Shown here: positions 25,297 to 33,213 of the stretch, one piece after another
How positions within the stretch are numbered: the stretch's first letter is position 1
Layout: each line of letters starts with the position of its first letter
NCBI GenBank assembly: GCA_038253325.1
Contig: JBBSHE010000023.1
Coordinates: forward strand, 1-46,724
Length of the DNA stretch: 46,724 bases
Direction of reading: 5' to 3'
From: JBBSHE01 sp038253325
Lineage (GTDB): Bacteria > Actinomycetota > Actinomycetes > Propionibacteriales > Nocardioidaceae
Program-made: the position numbers and the translations under genes
Notes under the pieces: model-generated
What the model was told of the DNA's origin: nothing
Seen by the model: only the letters and a program-made list of their open reading frames with translations
Databases searched by the model: none

Positions 25297-26346
25297 TCAC
25301 CCCTGATCGGTGTACACCGACACCTCGGTCGCCTTGACGCTTGCCCACAGCGTGGTGCCTGGGCGGATCGTCATCGCGGTGACGGCGGCTGGTGTCACGT
25401 CGGCGACCAACGTGATCGGTCCGACCAGCCGTACCCGAACGGCGTCCCCGTGGGGGATCACGGTCTCGACCGTGCAGCGCCACCGGTTGCGCGGGCTCCC
25501 GTCGGGAGGGCTTACGTACAGACTCACGGCAGTGGGGCGAAACGTTGCGAACACGTCTCCCGTCATGGAGTTCGCCACCGTGATGACCGCACCACCATCG
25601 GTGATGACCTTTGTGCCTCGTGCGTGGCCACGGACCAGATTGATGCCGACGAGGTCGGCGACGTGGTCCGTGCGCGGTGCCGACGCGACCTCGCTAGGTG
25701 TTCCGGACTGCACGATCCTGCCGTGGTCGAGGACGGCGATCGTGTCGGCCAGCACCATCGCGTCGATCGCGTTGTGCGTCACCAGGACGGTCGGGCCATT
25801 GAACCCGGCGAGGTGCGTACGCAACTGGGTGCGCAGGTGCATCGCCCCGGTTGCGTCGAGTGCCGACATCGGCTCGTCGAGCAGGAGGGCACGGGGCTGG
25901 GTTGCGAGCGCACGAGCGATCGCGACCCGCTGTGCCTGACCGCCGGAGAGCGCGGACGGCTTACGCCGGGCGAGCTGGTCGATGCCGAGCCGCTCGAGCC
26001 ACTCCTCGGCTCGTCGCCGGGAGTCGTGCATCGACAGTCCCCGGCTTCGCGGCCCGAACGCGACGTTGTCCAGAGCGCTCAGATGTGGGAACAGCAGCGC
26101 ATCCTGGAACACGTAGCCGATCCTGCGGAGTGCACTCGGAAGGTGGACGGTTCGGTCGTTGAGGACGTCGTCGTCCAGCCTGATCGACCCCTCGTCGATC
26201 GCGACGAGGCCGGCGACTGCCTCGAGCGTGGTCGTCTTCCCACTGCCATTCGGCCCGACCAGGGCGACCACCTGCCCGTCGTCGACGACCAGATCGATGT
26301 CGGTGGTGTGTTGGGGTCGGCGGACGACGAAGTCAGCTCGCAGCAT
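25297..26346 (-). CDS. modC: Molybdate ABC transporter ATP-binding protein
   Basis: The real start is ATG 26346, overlapping the modB stop (TGATG); the frame is open further upstream only as a shadow of modB. The 349-aa ATPase has Walker A GPNGSGKTT (31-39), VFQDALLFPHL, signature LSGGQAQRVAIARAL, Walker B LLLDEPMSALD and VTHNAIDAM. The C-terminal ~110 residues form a TOBE/Mop-type module (VRGHARGTKVI, FRPTAVSLYV, VRLVGPITLVADV), which in ModC binds molybdate and adjusts uptake. It is the last gene of the mod operon. Confidence 0.92.
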   Translation of the reverse strand: MLRADFVVRRPQHTTDIDLVVDDGQVVALVGPNGSGKTTTLEAVAGLVAIDEGSIRLDDDVLNDRTVHLPSALRRIGYVFQDALLFPHLSALDNVAFGPRSRGLSMHDSRRRAEEWLERLGIDQLARRKPSALSGGQAQRVAIARALATQPRALLLDEPMSALDATGAMHLRTQLRTHLAGFNGPTVLVTHNAIDAMVLADTIAVLDHGRIVQSGTPSEVASAPRTDHVADLVGINLVRGHARGTKVITDGGAVITVANSMTGDVFATFRPTAVSLYVSPPDGSPRNRWRCTVETVIPHGDAVRVRLVGPITLVADVTPAAVTAMTIRPGTTLWASVKATEVSVYTDQG

Positions 26347-27179
26347 CAGGCGCTCACACCGGAGATCCAGCGGTCGCGCAACGAGACGAGGACGATGAGC
26401 GAGACGATGATGAGGATGACGCTCAGCGACAGTGCCGCCTGGGGCGTTGACTGGAACGCGAGGTAGATCTGCAGCGGCATGGTGCGTGTGGTCCCCGGGT
26501 AGCTGCCGGCGAACGTGGCGGTCGCCCCGAACTCGCCTAGGGCCCGCGCCCAGCTGAGCACGGCACCGGACACGACTCCCGGCCAGATCATCGGAAGCGT
26601 CACCCGCCGAAATGCGGTCAGGCGAGACGATCCGAGAGTCGCCGCCACCTGGTCGAAGCGAGAGTCGGTGGCACGCAGGGTGCCCTCGACGCTGAGGACG
26701 AGGAACGGCAGCGCGACGAAGGTCTGTGCCATCACCACTGCGGCTGCCGTGTACGGCAGCGTGTAGCCGAACCACGAGTCCAGGTATCGCCCGAAGATCC
26801 CGTTGCGGCCGAACGCCATCAGCAGGGCGATCCCGCCGACCACCGGTGGCAGCACGAGCGGCAAGGTGATCGCTGCCCGTAGCACCGAGCGCCCCGGGAG
26901 GTCTGCGCGCGCCAGCACCCAGGCCAAGGGGACGCCGACCACGACGCAGATGACGGCGCTGACGGTCGAGGTCCAGACGCTCAACCACAGGGCCTGCCTG
27001 ACCAGCGGTCCGCCGGCCTGGGCGAGCAGCGTGTGCCACGGCGCGCGGGCCAGGATCGACACCAGGGGTATCACGAGGAAGACAAGGCCAACAGCGGCCA
27101 CCGCGACCAGGATGGCGGGCGGGCGGCCCAGCGCCCGGCGACGGCCAGGACGGAGGGCATGGGCTGCCCTGGAGTTCAC
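26346..27179 (-). CDS. modB: Molybdate ABC transporter permease
   Basis: From GTG 27179, which overlaps the modA stop by four bases (GTGA), the product is 277 aa; the frame is open further upstream but that part lies on modA. Five to six hydrophobic helices are visible, with LPLVLPPVVGGIALLMAFG and the EAA-type loop AATLGSSRLTAFRRVTLP, followed by RALGEFGATATFAG, the classic ModB/CysT signature. It forms the homodimeric membrane channel for molybdate (or tungstate). Confidence 0.93.
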   Translation of the reverse strand: MNSRAAHALRPGRRRALGRPPAILVAVAAVGLVFLVIPLVSILARAPWHTLLAQAGGPLVRQALWLSVWTSTVSAVICVVVGVPLAWVLARADLPGRSVLRAAITLPLVLPPVVGGIALLMAFGRNGIFGRYLDSWFGYTLPYTAAAVVMAQTFVALPFLVLSVEGTLRATDSRFDQVAATLGSSRLTAFRRVTLPMIWPGVVSGAVLSWARALGEFGATATFAGSYPGTTRTMPLQIYLAFQSTPQAALSLSVILIIVSLIVLVSLRDRWISGVSA

Positions 27180-27916
27180 GGCGTTCCGAATCCCGCGGAC
27201 GCGATCACTTGCCGACCGGCCGCGGATTTCAGGTAGCCGATCCACTCCTGCGCGAGCCTCGGCTGCGTCGATCCCTTGACCGCGGTGATCAGGTCCTTGG
27301 TCGTGACGTTGAGACTGTCGGGGATCGGGATGGACACGACGTCGTTTCCAGCCGCCTGGGCATCGGTGACGTAGACCAGGCCCGCATCGGCCTCACCGAG
27401 CATGACCTTCGAGAGGACGGCCTTGACGTTGTCCTCCAACGACTTGGGCTTGGCGGTGATGTTCGCCGCCGCGAGCACCTTCGCCGATGCGGCACCGCAC
27501 GGAGCCGACGGGTCGCAGCTGACGAAATCGGTGTGGGCGAGGTCGGCGATGCTCTTCACGCCGGCCGGGTTGCCCTTCGGCGCGACGACGATCAGGTGAT
27601 TCGTCGCGAACGGCGTCGGAGTGGCGGCTGTCAGCGACTTGTCGACGAGCGGCTGCATGCTCTCCTCGTCCGCCGTCGCCATCACATCCACGTCTGCACC
27701 CTGGACGATCTGCTCGACGAGGGTCGAGCTGGAGTCGAACGACGTCACGACGTCGACGCCGGGGTGGTCCTTCTCGAACTGAGTGGCAAGCGTGTCGAAC
27801 GTGCCGGTCAGGCTCGAGGCGGCGAAGACCACGAGCTTGGTCTGGTCGCTCTTGCCGGAACACCCGGTGAACAGCAAGCCAACGGTCAACGCGCCAACGA
27901 GGATGGGCTTCTTCAT
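27176..27916 (-). CDS. modA: Molybdate-binding lipoprotein
   Basis: The 246-aa protein has a short signal sequence with a lipobox ending at Cys19 (LLFTGC). ModA features are VVFAASSLTGTFDTLA, FDSSSTLVEQIVQGADVDVMATAD, and the C-terminal region VTDAQAAGNDVVSIPIPD, with Ser residues expected to ligate the oxyanion. It would capture molybdate or tungstate outside the cell and deliver it to ModB. Its ATG overlaps the stop of the upstream regulator by four bases, so the operon is translationally coupled from the first gene. Confidence 0.93.
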   Translation of the reverse strand: MKKPILVGALTVGLLFTGCSGKSDQTKLVVFAASSLTGTFDTLATQFEKDHPGVDVVTSFDSSSTLVEQIVQGADVDVMATADEESMQPLVDKSLTAATPTPFATNHLIVVAPKGNPAGVKSIADLAHTDFVSCDPSAPCGAASAKVLAAANITAKPKSLEDNVKAVLSKVMLGEADAGLVYVTDAQAAGNDVVSIPIPDSLNVTTKDLITAVKGSTQPRLAQEWIGYLKSAAGRQVIASAGFGTP

Positions 27917-28326
27917 CGGGGTACCTCCACGACGACATTGGTGGCCTTGATCGAGGCGATGGCGACGACGCCTGGTTGGAGTCCGAGGTTGTCTGCGGCT
28001 TCACGGCTCATCAACGACACCACCCGATAGCGACCGCAGCACATTTCGACCTGGGCCATCACGTCGTCGCGGCGGACGTCGGTGACGATTCCTTCGAGCT
28101 GGTTGCGGGCACTCACCCGATGCGATGCCACCGCGGCACCGTCGTCGGGGATCGCGGCCAGCTCACGGGCGAGGGCAGCGAGCCGGACGCCGTCGATTCC
28201 GGCCTTGCCGTCCCCGGTGCGCACGACGTCGAAGCGTCCGGTCTCCGACCAGCGGCGGATTGTGTCGTCGCTGACCGCAAGCAACCGGGCAGCCTCGGAG
28301 AACCGATAAATCGTCACGCGCCTCAT
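27913..28326 (-). CDS. HTH/TOBE (Mop-domain) molybdate-responsive regulator
   Basis: From ATG 28326 the product is 137 aa. Residues about 5-45 are a MerR/excisionase-type helix-turn-helix (YRFSEAARLLAVSDDTIRRW), and about 65-137 a single Mop/TOBE domain (ARNQLEGIVTDVRRDDVMAQV, SLMSREAADNLGL, VVAIASIKATNVVVEV) that should bind molybdate. It differs from E. coli ModE in having a short HTH and one Mop unit. It is the first gene of the mod operon and faces an inverted repeat at 28361-28380, so autoregulation in response to molybdate is likely. Confidence 0.85.
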   Translation of the reverse strand: MRRVTIYRFSEAARLLAVSDDTIRRWSETGRFDVVRTGDGKAGIDGVRLAALARELAAIPDDGAAVASHRVSARNQLEGIVTDVRRDDVMAQVEMCCGRYRVVSLMSREAADNLGLQPGVVAIASIKATNVVVEVPR

Positions 28327-28360
28327 TGTATCCGCAGACTCGGAAGCATCCAGGTGAATT

Positions 28361-28380
28361 ACTTCCGCATCCGCGGAAGT
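28361..28380. promoter_or_regulatory. Palindromic candidate operator of the mod operon
   Basis: ACTTCCGC and GCGGAAGT form perfect 8-bp arms around ATCC, 35 bp upstream of the HTH-Mop regulator's ATG. A further half-site CGGAAG lies at 28341-28346, and ATCCGC recurs at 28329 and 28369. The position between divergent genes suits a repressor site for the mod promoter. The palindrome is seen; binding by the adjacent regulator is inferred. Confidence 0.55.
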
Positions 28381-28438
28381 TCGGACGGTGGTGGGAGCCG
28401 GTGCAGCAATCGTCGGAGCGATTGGGAACAATGAGCGC

Positions 28439-28993
28439 GTGAGCTCCCGGGATCGGCCTGTCGGTCACCGTGGCTACCAGCGAAGCGCGACAGGTCTGCT
28501 GGGGGCGCTGCTGGCGTGCCTCGGACTCATCGCCGTGGTCTTCGCGTTGACGTTGTTCCAACGACACGGCTCGACCAACCCGGCTCCCACGGTCGACTTC
28601 AAGCCCGCTCTCGTCGCCGCCCGGCAGCAGGCGGCGTTCGACGTGCTGGCGCCCGCGCACCTGCCGAGGGGTACTCGGGCGACCAGCGTGGAGTGGTTGG
28701 CTGTCGTCGGCAAACACCGCTTCGCGCGTTGGCACGTTGGTTTCGTGACTGCGGCCGGCGATTACATCGGTCTCGAGCAAGGGACGGCACCGGCTTCGAG
28801 GTTCATCAGGGCTCACACCGTGGCGAACATGCCGGGGCCAACGGTGACGATCAACGGGCGTCGCTGGCGGTCGATGAGCTCGATCCACGAGGTCGAGCAC
28901 GCGCTGATCTGGACCCGGGGAGGGGTGACGACGCTCGTCACTGGCACCGCCCCGAAGGAGCAGATCGTCGCGTTCGCGAGATCGCTGCGGTAG
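28439..28993 (+). CDS. DUF4245 membrane-anchored protein
   Basis: From GTG 28439 the protein has 184 aa: a short basic cytoplasmic N-terminus, one transmembrane helix (LLGALLACLGLIAVVFALTLF), and an extracytoplasmic domain of ~140 residues containing FDVLAPAHLPRGTRATSVEW and a conserved-looking C-terminus (VTTLVTGTAPKEQIVAFARSL). This is the layout of DUF4245 proteins, which lie near glpX and fumC in many actinomycetes (Rv1100-like, from memory). Function is unknown. The start is uncertain since the frame is open to an ATG at 28388 that would overlap the mod operator area. Confidence 0.8.
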   Translation: MSSRDRPVGHRGYQRSATGLLGALLACLGLIAVVFALTLFQRHGSTNPAPTVDFKPALVAARQQAAFDVLAPAHLPRGTRATSVEWLAVVGKHRFARWHVGFVTAAGDYIGLEQGTAPASRFIRAHTVANMPGPTVTINGRRWRSMSSIHEVEHALIWTRGGVTTLVTGTAPKEQIVAFARSLR

Positions 28994-29033
28994 CCGGCGT
29001 CCCGTGGGGCCTTGTGCCAGCGGTCCCCTGACA

Positions 29034-29255
29034 CTAGGTCTCTTTGCCGTCGACGACGGCGTCGAGTCGGCGCCGAGCGCCGTCCAGGAACCGCTGGCAG
29101 ACGCTTGCGAGCTTCTCGCCGCGCTCCCAGAGTTCGATCGACTCCTGCAGCGTCGTCCCGCCGGCTTCCAGCCTCCGGACGATCTCGAGCAGCTCGTCGC
29201 GTGCCCCTTCGTAGGTTGTCGAGCCGTCCGGGACGTGTTCGTCGGGCAGATTCAC
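29034..29255 (-). CDS. xseB: Exodeoxyribonuclease VII small subunit
   Basis: The 73-aa protein contains the XseB core: YEGARDELLEIVRRLEAGG, TLQESIELWERGEKLASVCQRFLDGAR. Several copies bind each XseA to form exonuclease VII, which degrades single-stranded DNA from both ends in the cytosol. The start overlaps the xseA stop by four bases, so the two are translated together. Length is normal for the family. Confidence 0.95.
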   Translation of the reverse strand: MNLPDEHVPDGSTTYEGARDELLEIVRRLEAGGTTLQESIELWERGEKLASVCQRFLDGARRRLDAVVDGKET

Positions 29256-30496
29256 GAGGGCGCGCCTTCCTGGTCGAGACTGTCGGCGTGATCGACGACG
29301 ACGTGGATCCGGCCATCGCTGACGAGAACGGTGAGGGGTTGGGCCGCCGACACGTCATGGGTCGACGTGACCACCCGGCCGTCCGCGCGAATGACGACGG
29401 CGTAGCCGCGTTGGAGGGTGGCCAGCGGCGCGAGGCTACGCAGCCGGGCCTCCTGGTGCGTGGTGTCGGAACGGGCCTGTTCGATCGTTGCCGTGAGCGT
29501 CTTGTGCCCTCGGTCGACGAGCGCGCGTACGGCATCGGCCCGTGCGGCGACAGCCTGGTCCGGCTGCGCCAGGACGGGACGGGTACGCAGCGATCGAAGT
29601 CCCTGCCGTTCCCGGTCGACGAGGCCGTCGACCACCCGCCGAGCCCGGTGCCGGTACTCACCGAGGAGGAGTGACTGCTCGCGGACGTCCGGCACGACCA
29701 GCTTGGCCGCGTCGGTCGGGGTGGATGCGCGTACGTCGGCCACGAGGTCGAGAAGTGGGTTGTCGACATCGTGCCCGATCGCGCTGACGACGGGGGACGA
29801 GGCGCTCGAGACGGCGCGGACCAGGCCTTCGTCGGAGAACGGCAACAGGTCCTCGACCGAGCCGCCGCCGCGGGCGATCACGATCACCTCGACGGCCGGG
29901 TCTCGGTCCAGCCGACGCAGCGCGTCGACGACATGGCGGACGGCGTCGGGGCCCTGAACCGGGCAGTTCTCGATCCGGAAGACGACCCCGGGCCAGCGTC
30001 GACGAGCGTTCTCGACGACATCGCGTTCGGCCGCGGACGCGCGGCCGGCGATCAGGCCCACTGCTGAGGGAAGGAACGGCAGCCGGCGCTTGCGGACCGA
30101 GTCGAATACCCCCTCCGCGGCGAGCAGCCGGCGCCGCTGCTCGATCCGCGCGAGCAGGTCCCCGAGCCCTACCGGCCTGATGTCGATCGCGCGCATGCTC
30201 AACGTCCCGCGCGCAATGTAGTACTGGAACTTCGCGTGCAGCACGACCTTGGCGCCCTCGACGACCGGCGGGTCGACTGAGTCCATCACGGTGCGGGGAC
30301 AAGACACCTGGATTGACGCCTCCCCGACCGTGTCACGCAGGATGATCCACACGGTCGGCGTGTTTGGTCGACGAGTGAGCTCCGCAATCTGCCCTTCCAC
30401 CCAGATGTCGCCGAGCCGGTCGATGTAGCCGGCGATCAAGGTGGCGATCTGACGTACCGGAGCAGGTTGCTCGGCGGATGTGTCCAATGCGGGCAT
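29252..30496 (-). CDS. xseA: Exodeoxyribonuclease VII large subunit
   Basis: The 414-aa catalytic subunit has an N-terminal OB-fold (about 25-110; VEGQIAELTRRPNTPTVWI), the catalytic core with LPFLPSAVGLIAGRASAAERDV, VIARGGGSVEDLLPFSDE and SAIGHDVDNPLLDLVADVRAS, then a long helical region, and a C-terminal QRGYAVVI strand. It hydrolyses single-stranded DNA to oligonucleotides together with XseB. The core GGGS and GHD motifs are intact. It is divergent from ispH, leaving 76 bp to the chosen ispH start. Confidence 0.95.
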   Translation of the reverse strand: MPALDTSAEQPAPVRQIATLIAGYIDRLGDIWVEGQIAELTRRPNTPTVWIILRDTVGEASIQVSCPRTVMDSVDPPVVEGAKVVLHAKFQYYIARGTLSMRAIDIRPVGLGDLLARIEQRRRLLAAEGVFDSVRKRRLPFLPSAVGLIAGRASAAERDVVENARRRWPGVVFRIENCPVQGPDAVRHVVDALRRLDRDPAVEVIVIARGGGSVEDLLPFSDEGLVRAVSSASSPVVSAIGHDVDNPLLDLVADVRASTPTDAAKLVVPDVREQSLLLGEYRHRARRVVDGLVDRERQGLRSLRTRPVLAQPDQAVAARADAVRALVDRGHKTLTATIEQARSDTTHQEARLRSLAPLATLQRGYAVVIRADGRVVTSTHDVSAAQPLTVLVSDGRIHVVVDHADSLDQEGAPS

Positions 30497-30560
30497 GCGT
30501 CAAGGTTAGGGCGTGACCAAGGCGCCACCGCCACGATCCCAGCCCGGTTCGATCGTCTCC

Positions 30561-30566
30561 TACGAT
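30561..30566 (+). promoter_or_regulatory. Possible -10 element for leaderless ispH transcript
   Basis: TACGAT lies six bases before the ATG at 30573, the distance expected if transcription begins at the start codon. No ribosome-binding site of quality precedes this ATG. Leaderless mRNAs are common in actinomycetes. No convincing -35 was seen. Confidence 0.3.
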
Positions 30567-30572
30567 GAAGAC

Positions 30573-31598
30573 ATGGCTGTACGGCAGAGGGCGAAGGCGC
30601 TTACCACGACCCGAGAAGGCCGCCGGGTGCTGCTCGCCGCGCCGCGCGGATACTGTGCGGGCGTCGACCGCGCGGTGATCACCGTCGAGAAGGCACTCGA
30701 CCTCTACGGTCCTCCGGTCTATGTACGCAAGCAGATCGTCCACAACAAGCATGTCGTCAGGACGCTCGAGGGCCGTGGTGCAGTCTTCGTGGAGGAGCTC
30801 GACGATGTCCCTGAAGGCGCCACCGTGGTGTTCTCGGCCCACGGGGTCTCGCCCGCGGTGCACGCCGATGCGAAGCAGCGCCGTTTGAAGACGATCGACG
30901 CCACCTGCCCGCTCGTCACCAAGGTGCACCACGAGGCTCGCCGCTTCGCCGGTGACGATTACCAGATCTTGCTGATCGGGCACCAGGGACATGAGGAGGT
31001 CGAAGGGACAGCGGGTGAGGCACCGCAGAACATCACCTTGGTCCAGCGCCCCGAAGACGTCGCCGGTCTCGACGTCCGCGATCCGAACAAGGTCGCGTGG
31101 TTGTCGCAGACGACGCTCTCGGTCGACGAGACCATGGAGACCGTCGGCCGGATCAGGCAGCGGTTCCCGTTGCTGCTCGACCCGCCTTCCGACGACATCT
31201 GCTACGCCACCCAGAATCGTCAGCTGGCGGTCAAGGAGATCGCCGCCGTGTCCGACCTCGTGCTCGTCGTCGGCTCGGGAAACTCGAGCAACTCGGTCCG
31301 CCTGGTCGAGGTGGCGCTCGAAAGCGGTGCCCGCGAGGCGCACCGCGTCGACGACGCATCCGAGGTCGACCTCGGATGGCTCGACGGCGTGACCACCGTC
31401 GGTGTCACGTCGGGGGCATCCGTACCGGAGACGTTGGTCGACGGCGTACTGGCTCTCCTCATCGAGCACGGGTTTCCGGCCGCTGAACCCGTCCACACGG
31501 CGGAGGAGTCGTTGATCTTCGCGCTACCGCCGGAGCTGCGCAAGGACCTTCGCGTCGCGGAGGCAGCGCCGACCCCCGAGCAGCCGCATGTCCGGTGA
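30573..31598 (+). CDS. ispH: 4-hydroxy-3-methylbut-2-enyl diphosphate reductase
   Basis: IspH (LytB) performs the last step of the MEP pathway, reducing HMBPP to IPP and DMAPP with a 4Fe-4S cluster. The three cluster Cys are in RGYCAGV, DATCPLVTKVH and DDICYATQNRQ; the substrate residues HGVSP, GHQGHEEV and SGNSSNS are present. From ATG 30573 the protein has 341 aa. The frame also has a GTG at 30513, but that lies only 17 bp from the divergent xseA start, leaving no room for promoters. It would feed isoprenoid units to the prenyltransferase encoded at 6826. Confidence 0.95.
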   Translation: MAVRQRAKALTTTREGRRVLLAAPRGYCAGVDRAVITVEKALDLYGPPVYVRKQIVHNKHVVRTLEGRGAVFVEELDDVPEGATVVFSAHGVSPAVHADAKQRRLKTIDATCPLVTKVHHEARRFAGDDYQILLIGHQGHEEVEGTAGEAPQNITLVQRPEDVAGLDVRDPNKVAWLSQTTLSVDETMETVGRIRQRFPLLLDPPSDDICYATQNRQLAVKEIAAVSDLVLVVGSGNSSNSVRLVEVALESGAREAHRVDDASEVDLGWLDGVTTVGVTSGASVPETLVDGVLALLIEHGFPAAEPVHTAEESLIFALPPELRKDLRVAEAAPTPEQPHVR

Positions 31599-31603
31599 CA
31601 TCG

Positions 31604-32137
31604 TCAGCTCGGTCGTCCCCCCGCCCGGCTGACCACCACCAGGAGCGCCGCGCCGTAGCCGCCGACGAGCCAGCCGGCGTGGTAAGCGAGACCGCCGAGA
31701 ACCCCCTGGCTGAACGTCGTCGCATCGCTCGACACCGCGTCCCGGGATCCGGCGGCGACCACGAGCATGGTGGCCGCGAACACCAGTGGCGGGAGGACCG
31801 CCGCGGTGAAGAAGTCGCGGTCGTCGATCGCCAGCGCGGCGACGACGCAGACGATCACGAAGCACATCCCGAACACCAGACCGACGGCACCGGTGAGCTC
31901 GATGTCCAGCACCGCCGCGAGCAGTGCTCCGACCAGCGAGACGATGACGGTGCCGCGCGCCGGGACTCCGGTTCGCGCAGCTGGAACGTCCTTGATCGCA
32001 TCCGGGACCGATTGGAAGACCGAGTCGCCGCCCGGCGCGGCGGCACGTTCCGGTGCGTACGCGCGGGTCGTGGACGGTGCCTGCGCCTGCACGTTGGAGA
32101 GGTCGTAGTACGAGCCACCGGTTTCGGTTGTCGCCAT
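31604..32137 (-). CDS. DUF6542 membrane protein
   Basis: This 177-aa protein has a ~60-residue hydrophilic N-terminus rich in Ala/Pro/Tyr and then four hydrophobic segments (about 63-82, 85-103, 110-130, 148-170). This matches the DUF6542 proteins that lie between ispH and ychF in many actinomycetes (Rv1111c-like, from memory). Function is unknown. It converges with ispH, with five bases between the stops. Confidence 0.75.
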   Translation of the reverse strand: MATTETGGSYYDLSNVQAQAPSTTRAYAPERAAAPGGDSVFQSVPDAIKDVPAARTGVPARGTVIVSLVGALLAAVLDIELTGAVGLVFGMCFVIVCVVAALAIDDRDFFTAAVLPPLVFAATMLVVAAGSRDAVSSDATTFSQGVLGGLAYHAGWLVGGYGAALLVVVSRAGGRPS

Positions 32138-32210
32138 GATCCCACCTCGAATCCGCCGCTGTCTTCAACAGTACGGACAGGAGCGGCTGACGCCGACACG
32201 ACGCGCCCAA

Positions 32211-32236
32211 GGGTGAAGAGCGGGCCTTCTTCACCC
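32211..32236. promoter_or_regulatory. 9-bp perfect inverted repeat between divergent genes
   Basis: GGGTGAAGA at 32211-32219 and TCTTCACCC at 32228-32236 flank an 8-base spacer. It lies in the 160-bp gap between the DUF6542 gene and the DoxX-like gene. No T-run follows, so a regulator site or an mRNA leader hairpin is more likely than a terminator. No regulator for it is apparent. Confidence 0.4.
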
Positions 32237-32297
32237 CGGGCGACTGCGTTGAACCCGCAACTATCCTGGGCAGAACCCGGACAAGGGGAGGTCACCC

Positions 32298-32699
32298 ATC
32301 AGGTTACGAGACCTACCGACTCGTGTCGCCACCGGCGCGTACATCCTGCACTCGGGAATCAGCAAGTGGAGTGGCGGCCTCGAGCAAGCCGCCGGCGTCC
32401 ATGGCATGGCGTCCGGCGCGTACCCGGTATTGAAGCCGATCGACCCACCGACATTCCTACGGGCATTGTCGACGGGCGAGATCGCCGTCGGCCTGGCGCT
32501 GCTGACCCCCTTTGCGCCGACCCGCCTCGCGGGTGTCGCCCTGACCGGATTCTCGGGCAGCCTGGTGGGGATGTATCTGCGCATGCCAACCTTGCGAAAC
32601 CCGGGTAGCATCTGGCCGAGCCAGCAGGGGATTGTGGTCAGCAAAGACGTGTGGATGCTCGGTATCGGTCTGAGCCTGCTCATGGACAACGGTGGGTAG
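32298..32699 (+). CDS. Small DoxX-like membrane protein, apparently starting at ATC
   Basis: The frame open from 32253 encodes a coherent four-helix membrane protein of 133 aa if read from ATC 32298: RLRDLPTRVATGAYILHSG, FLRALSTGEIAVGLALL, GVALTGFSGSLVGMYLRMP and VSKDVWMLGIGLSLL. No ATG, GTG or TTG exists in frame between the upstream stop (32250-32252) and ATG 32406, and starting at 32406 would remove the conserved-looking first helix. AAGGGGAGG lies seven bases before the ATC, an excellent ribosome site. Relatives, from memory, begin MRLR. So either AUC is the start, as AUU is for infC, or an ATG has been mutated or misread. Function is unknown. Confidence 0.65.
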   Translation: MRLRDLPTRVATGAYILHSGISKWSGGLEQAAGVHGMASGAYPVLKPIDPPTFLRALSTGEIAVGLALLTPFAPTRLAGVALTGFSGSLVGMYLRMPTLRNPGSIWPSQQGIVVSKDVWMLGIGLSLLMDNGG

Positions 32700-32740
32700 C
32701 CGCGGACTGCCCGGCCGCGAGCGGTACATACTGGTGGCCG

Positions 32741-33175
32741 ATGGCTTCTGTTCCAACCGCTCGACATCTCCTACGCGCTAAGGACCTGGCCGATGCCAGG
32801 TATTTCGAGCCGCTCGACGTCGATGAGCTGGCACGTTCGGCCGGTCTGTCGCGCGCTCACTTCAGCCGCGCGTTCCGTCGCGCTTTCGGCGAGTCACCGC
32901 ACGCGTACCTGCTGACGCGGCGGCTGGAGCGGGCGGCGGCGTTGTTGCGGACCACCGACCGATCGGTCGCCGACATCTGCTTCGCGGTCGGCTTGCACAG
33001 CATCGGTTCGTTCACGACCAGCTTCGGCAGAGCGTACGGCGTGGCTCCGACGGTCTATCGAGAGGCGTTCCCGCCTGCGGTCCACCACGCACTGATCCCG
33101 ACCTGCGTACTTCGCGCGTACGGGCGCCCGCAACACAGCACGTTTGGAGAAGACACCCGTCTGGTCCACCGGTAG
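32741..33175 (+). CDS. AraC-family transcriptional regulator, short form
   Basis: From ATG 32741 the product is 144 aa and consists almost wholly of the AraC DNA-binding domain: the first HTH at DVDELARSAGLSRAHFSRAFRRAFGESPHAYLL and the second at SVADICFAVGLHSIGSFTTSFGRAYGVAPTVYRE. There is no ligand-binding N-terminal domain. A VOC-family protein is encoded 38 bp downstream. AraC/VOC pairs of this form are common in actinomycetes, and the VOC partner may be the sensing part or the target enzyme. The frame is open further upstream but without a ribosome site. Confidence 0.88.
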   Translation: MASVPTARHLLRAKDLADARYFEPLDVDELARSAGLSRAHFSRAFRRAFGESPHAYLLTRRLERAAALLRTTDRSVADICFAVGLHSIGSFTTSFGRAYGVAPTVYREAFPPAVHHALIPTCVLRAYGRPQHSTFGEDTRLVHR

Positions 33176-33213
33176 CGTCGCGGCGTAAGCCAGCCATCAC
33201 GCAGGAGGACCGG

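Noticed and set aside
24216..26466. Long plus-strand frames opposite glpX and modC
   Set aside because: Antisense shadows of genes with unambiguous motifs; no coherent protein features.
26347..27039. Upstream 231-codon extension of modC
   Set aside because: This part is an out-of-frame reading of modB; the ABC ATPase starts at ATG 26346 in a TGATG overlap.
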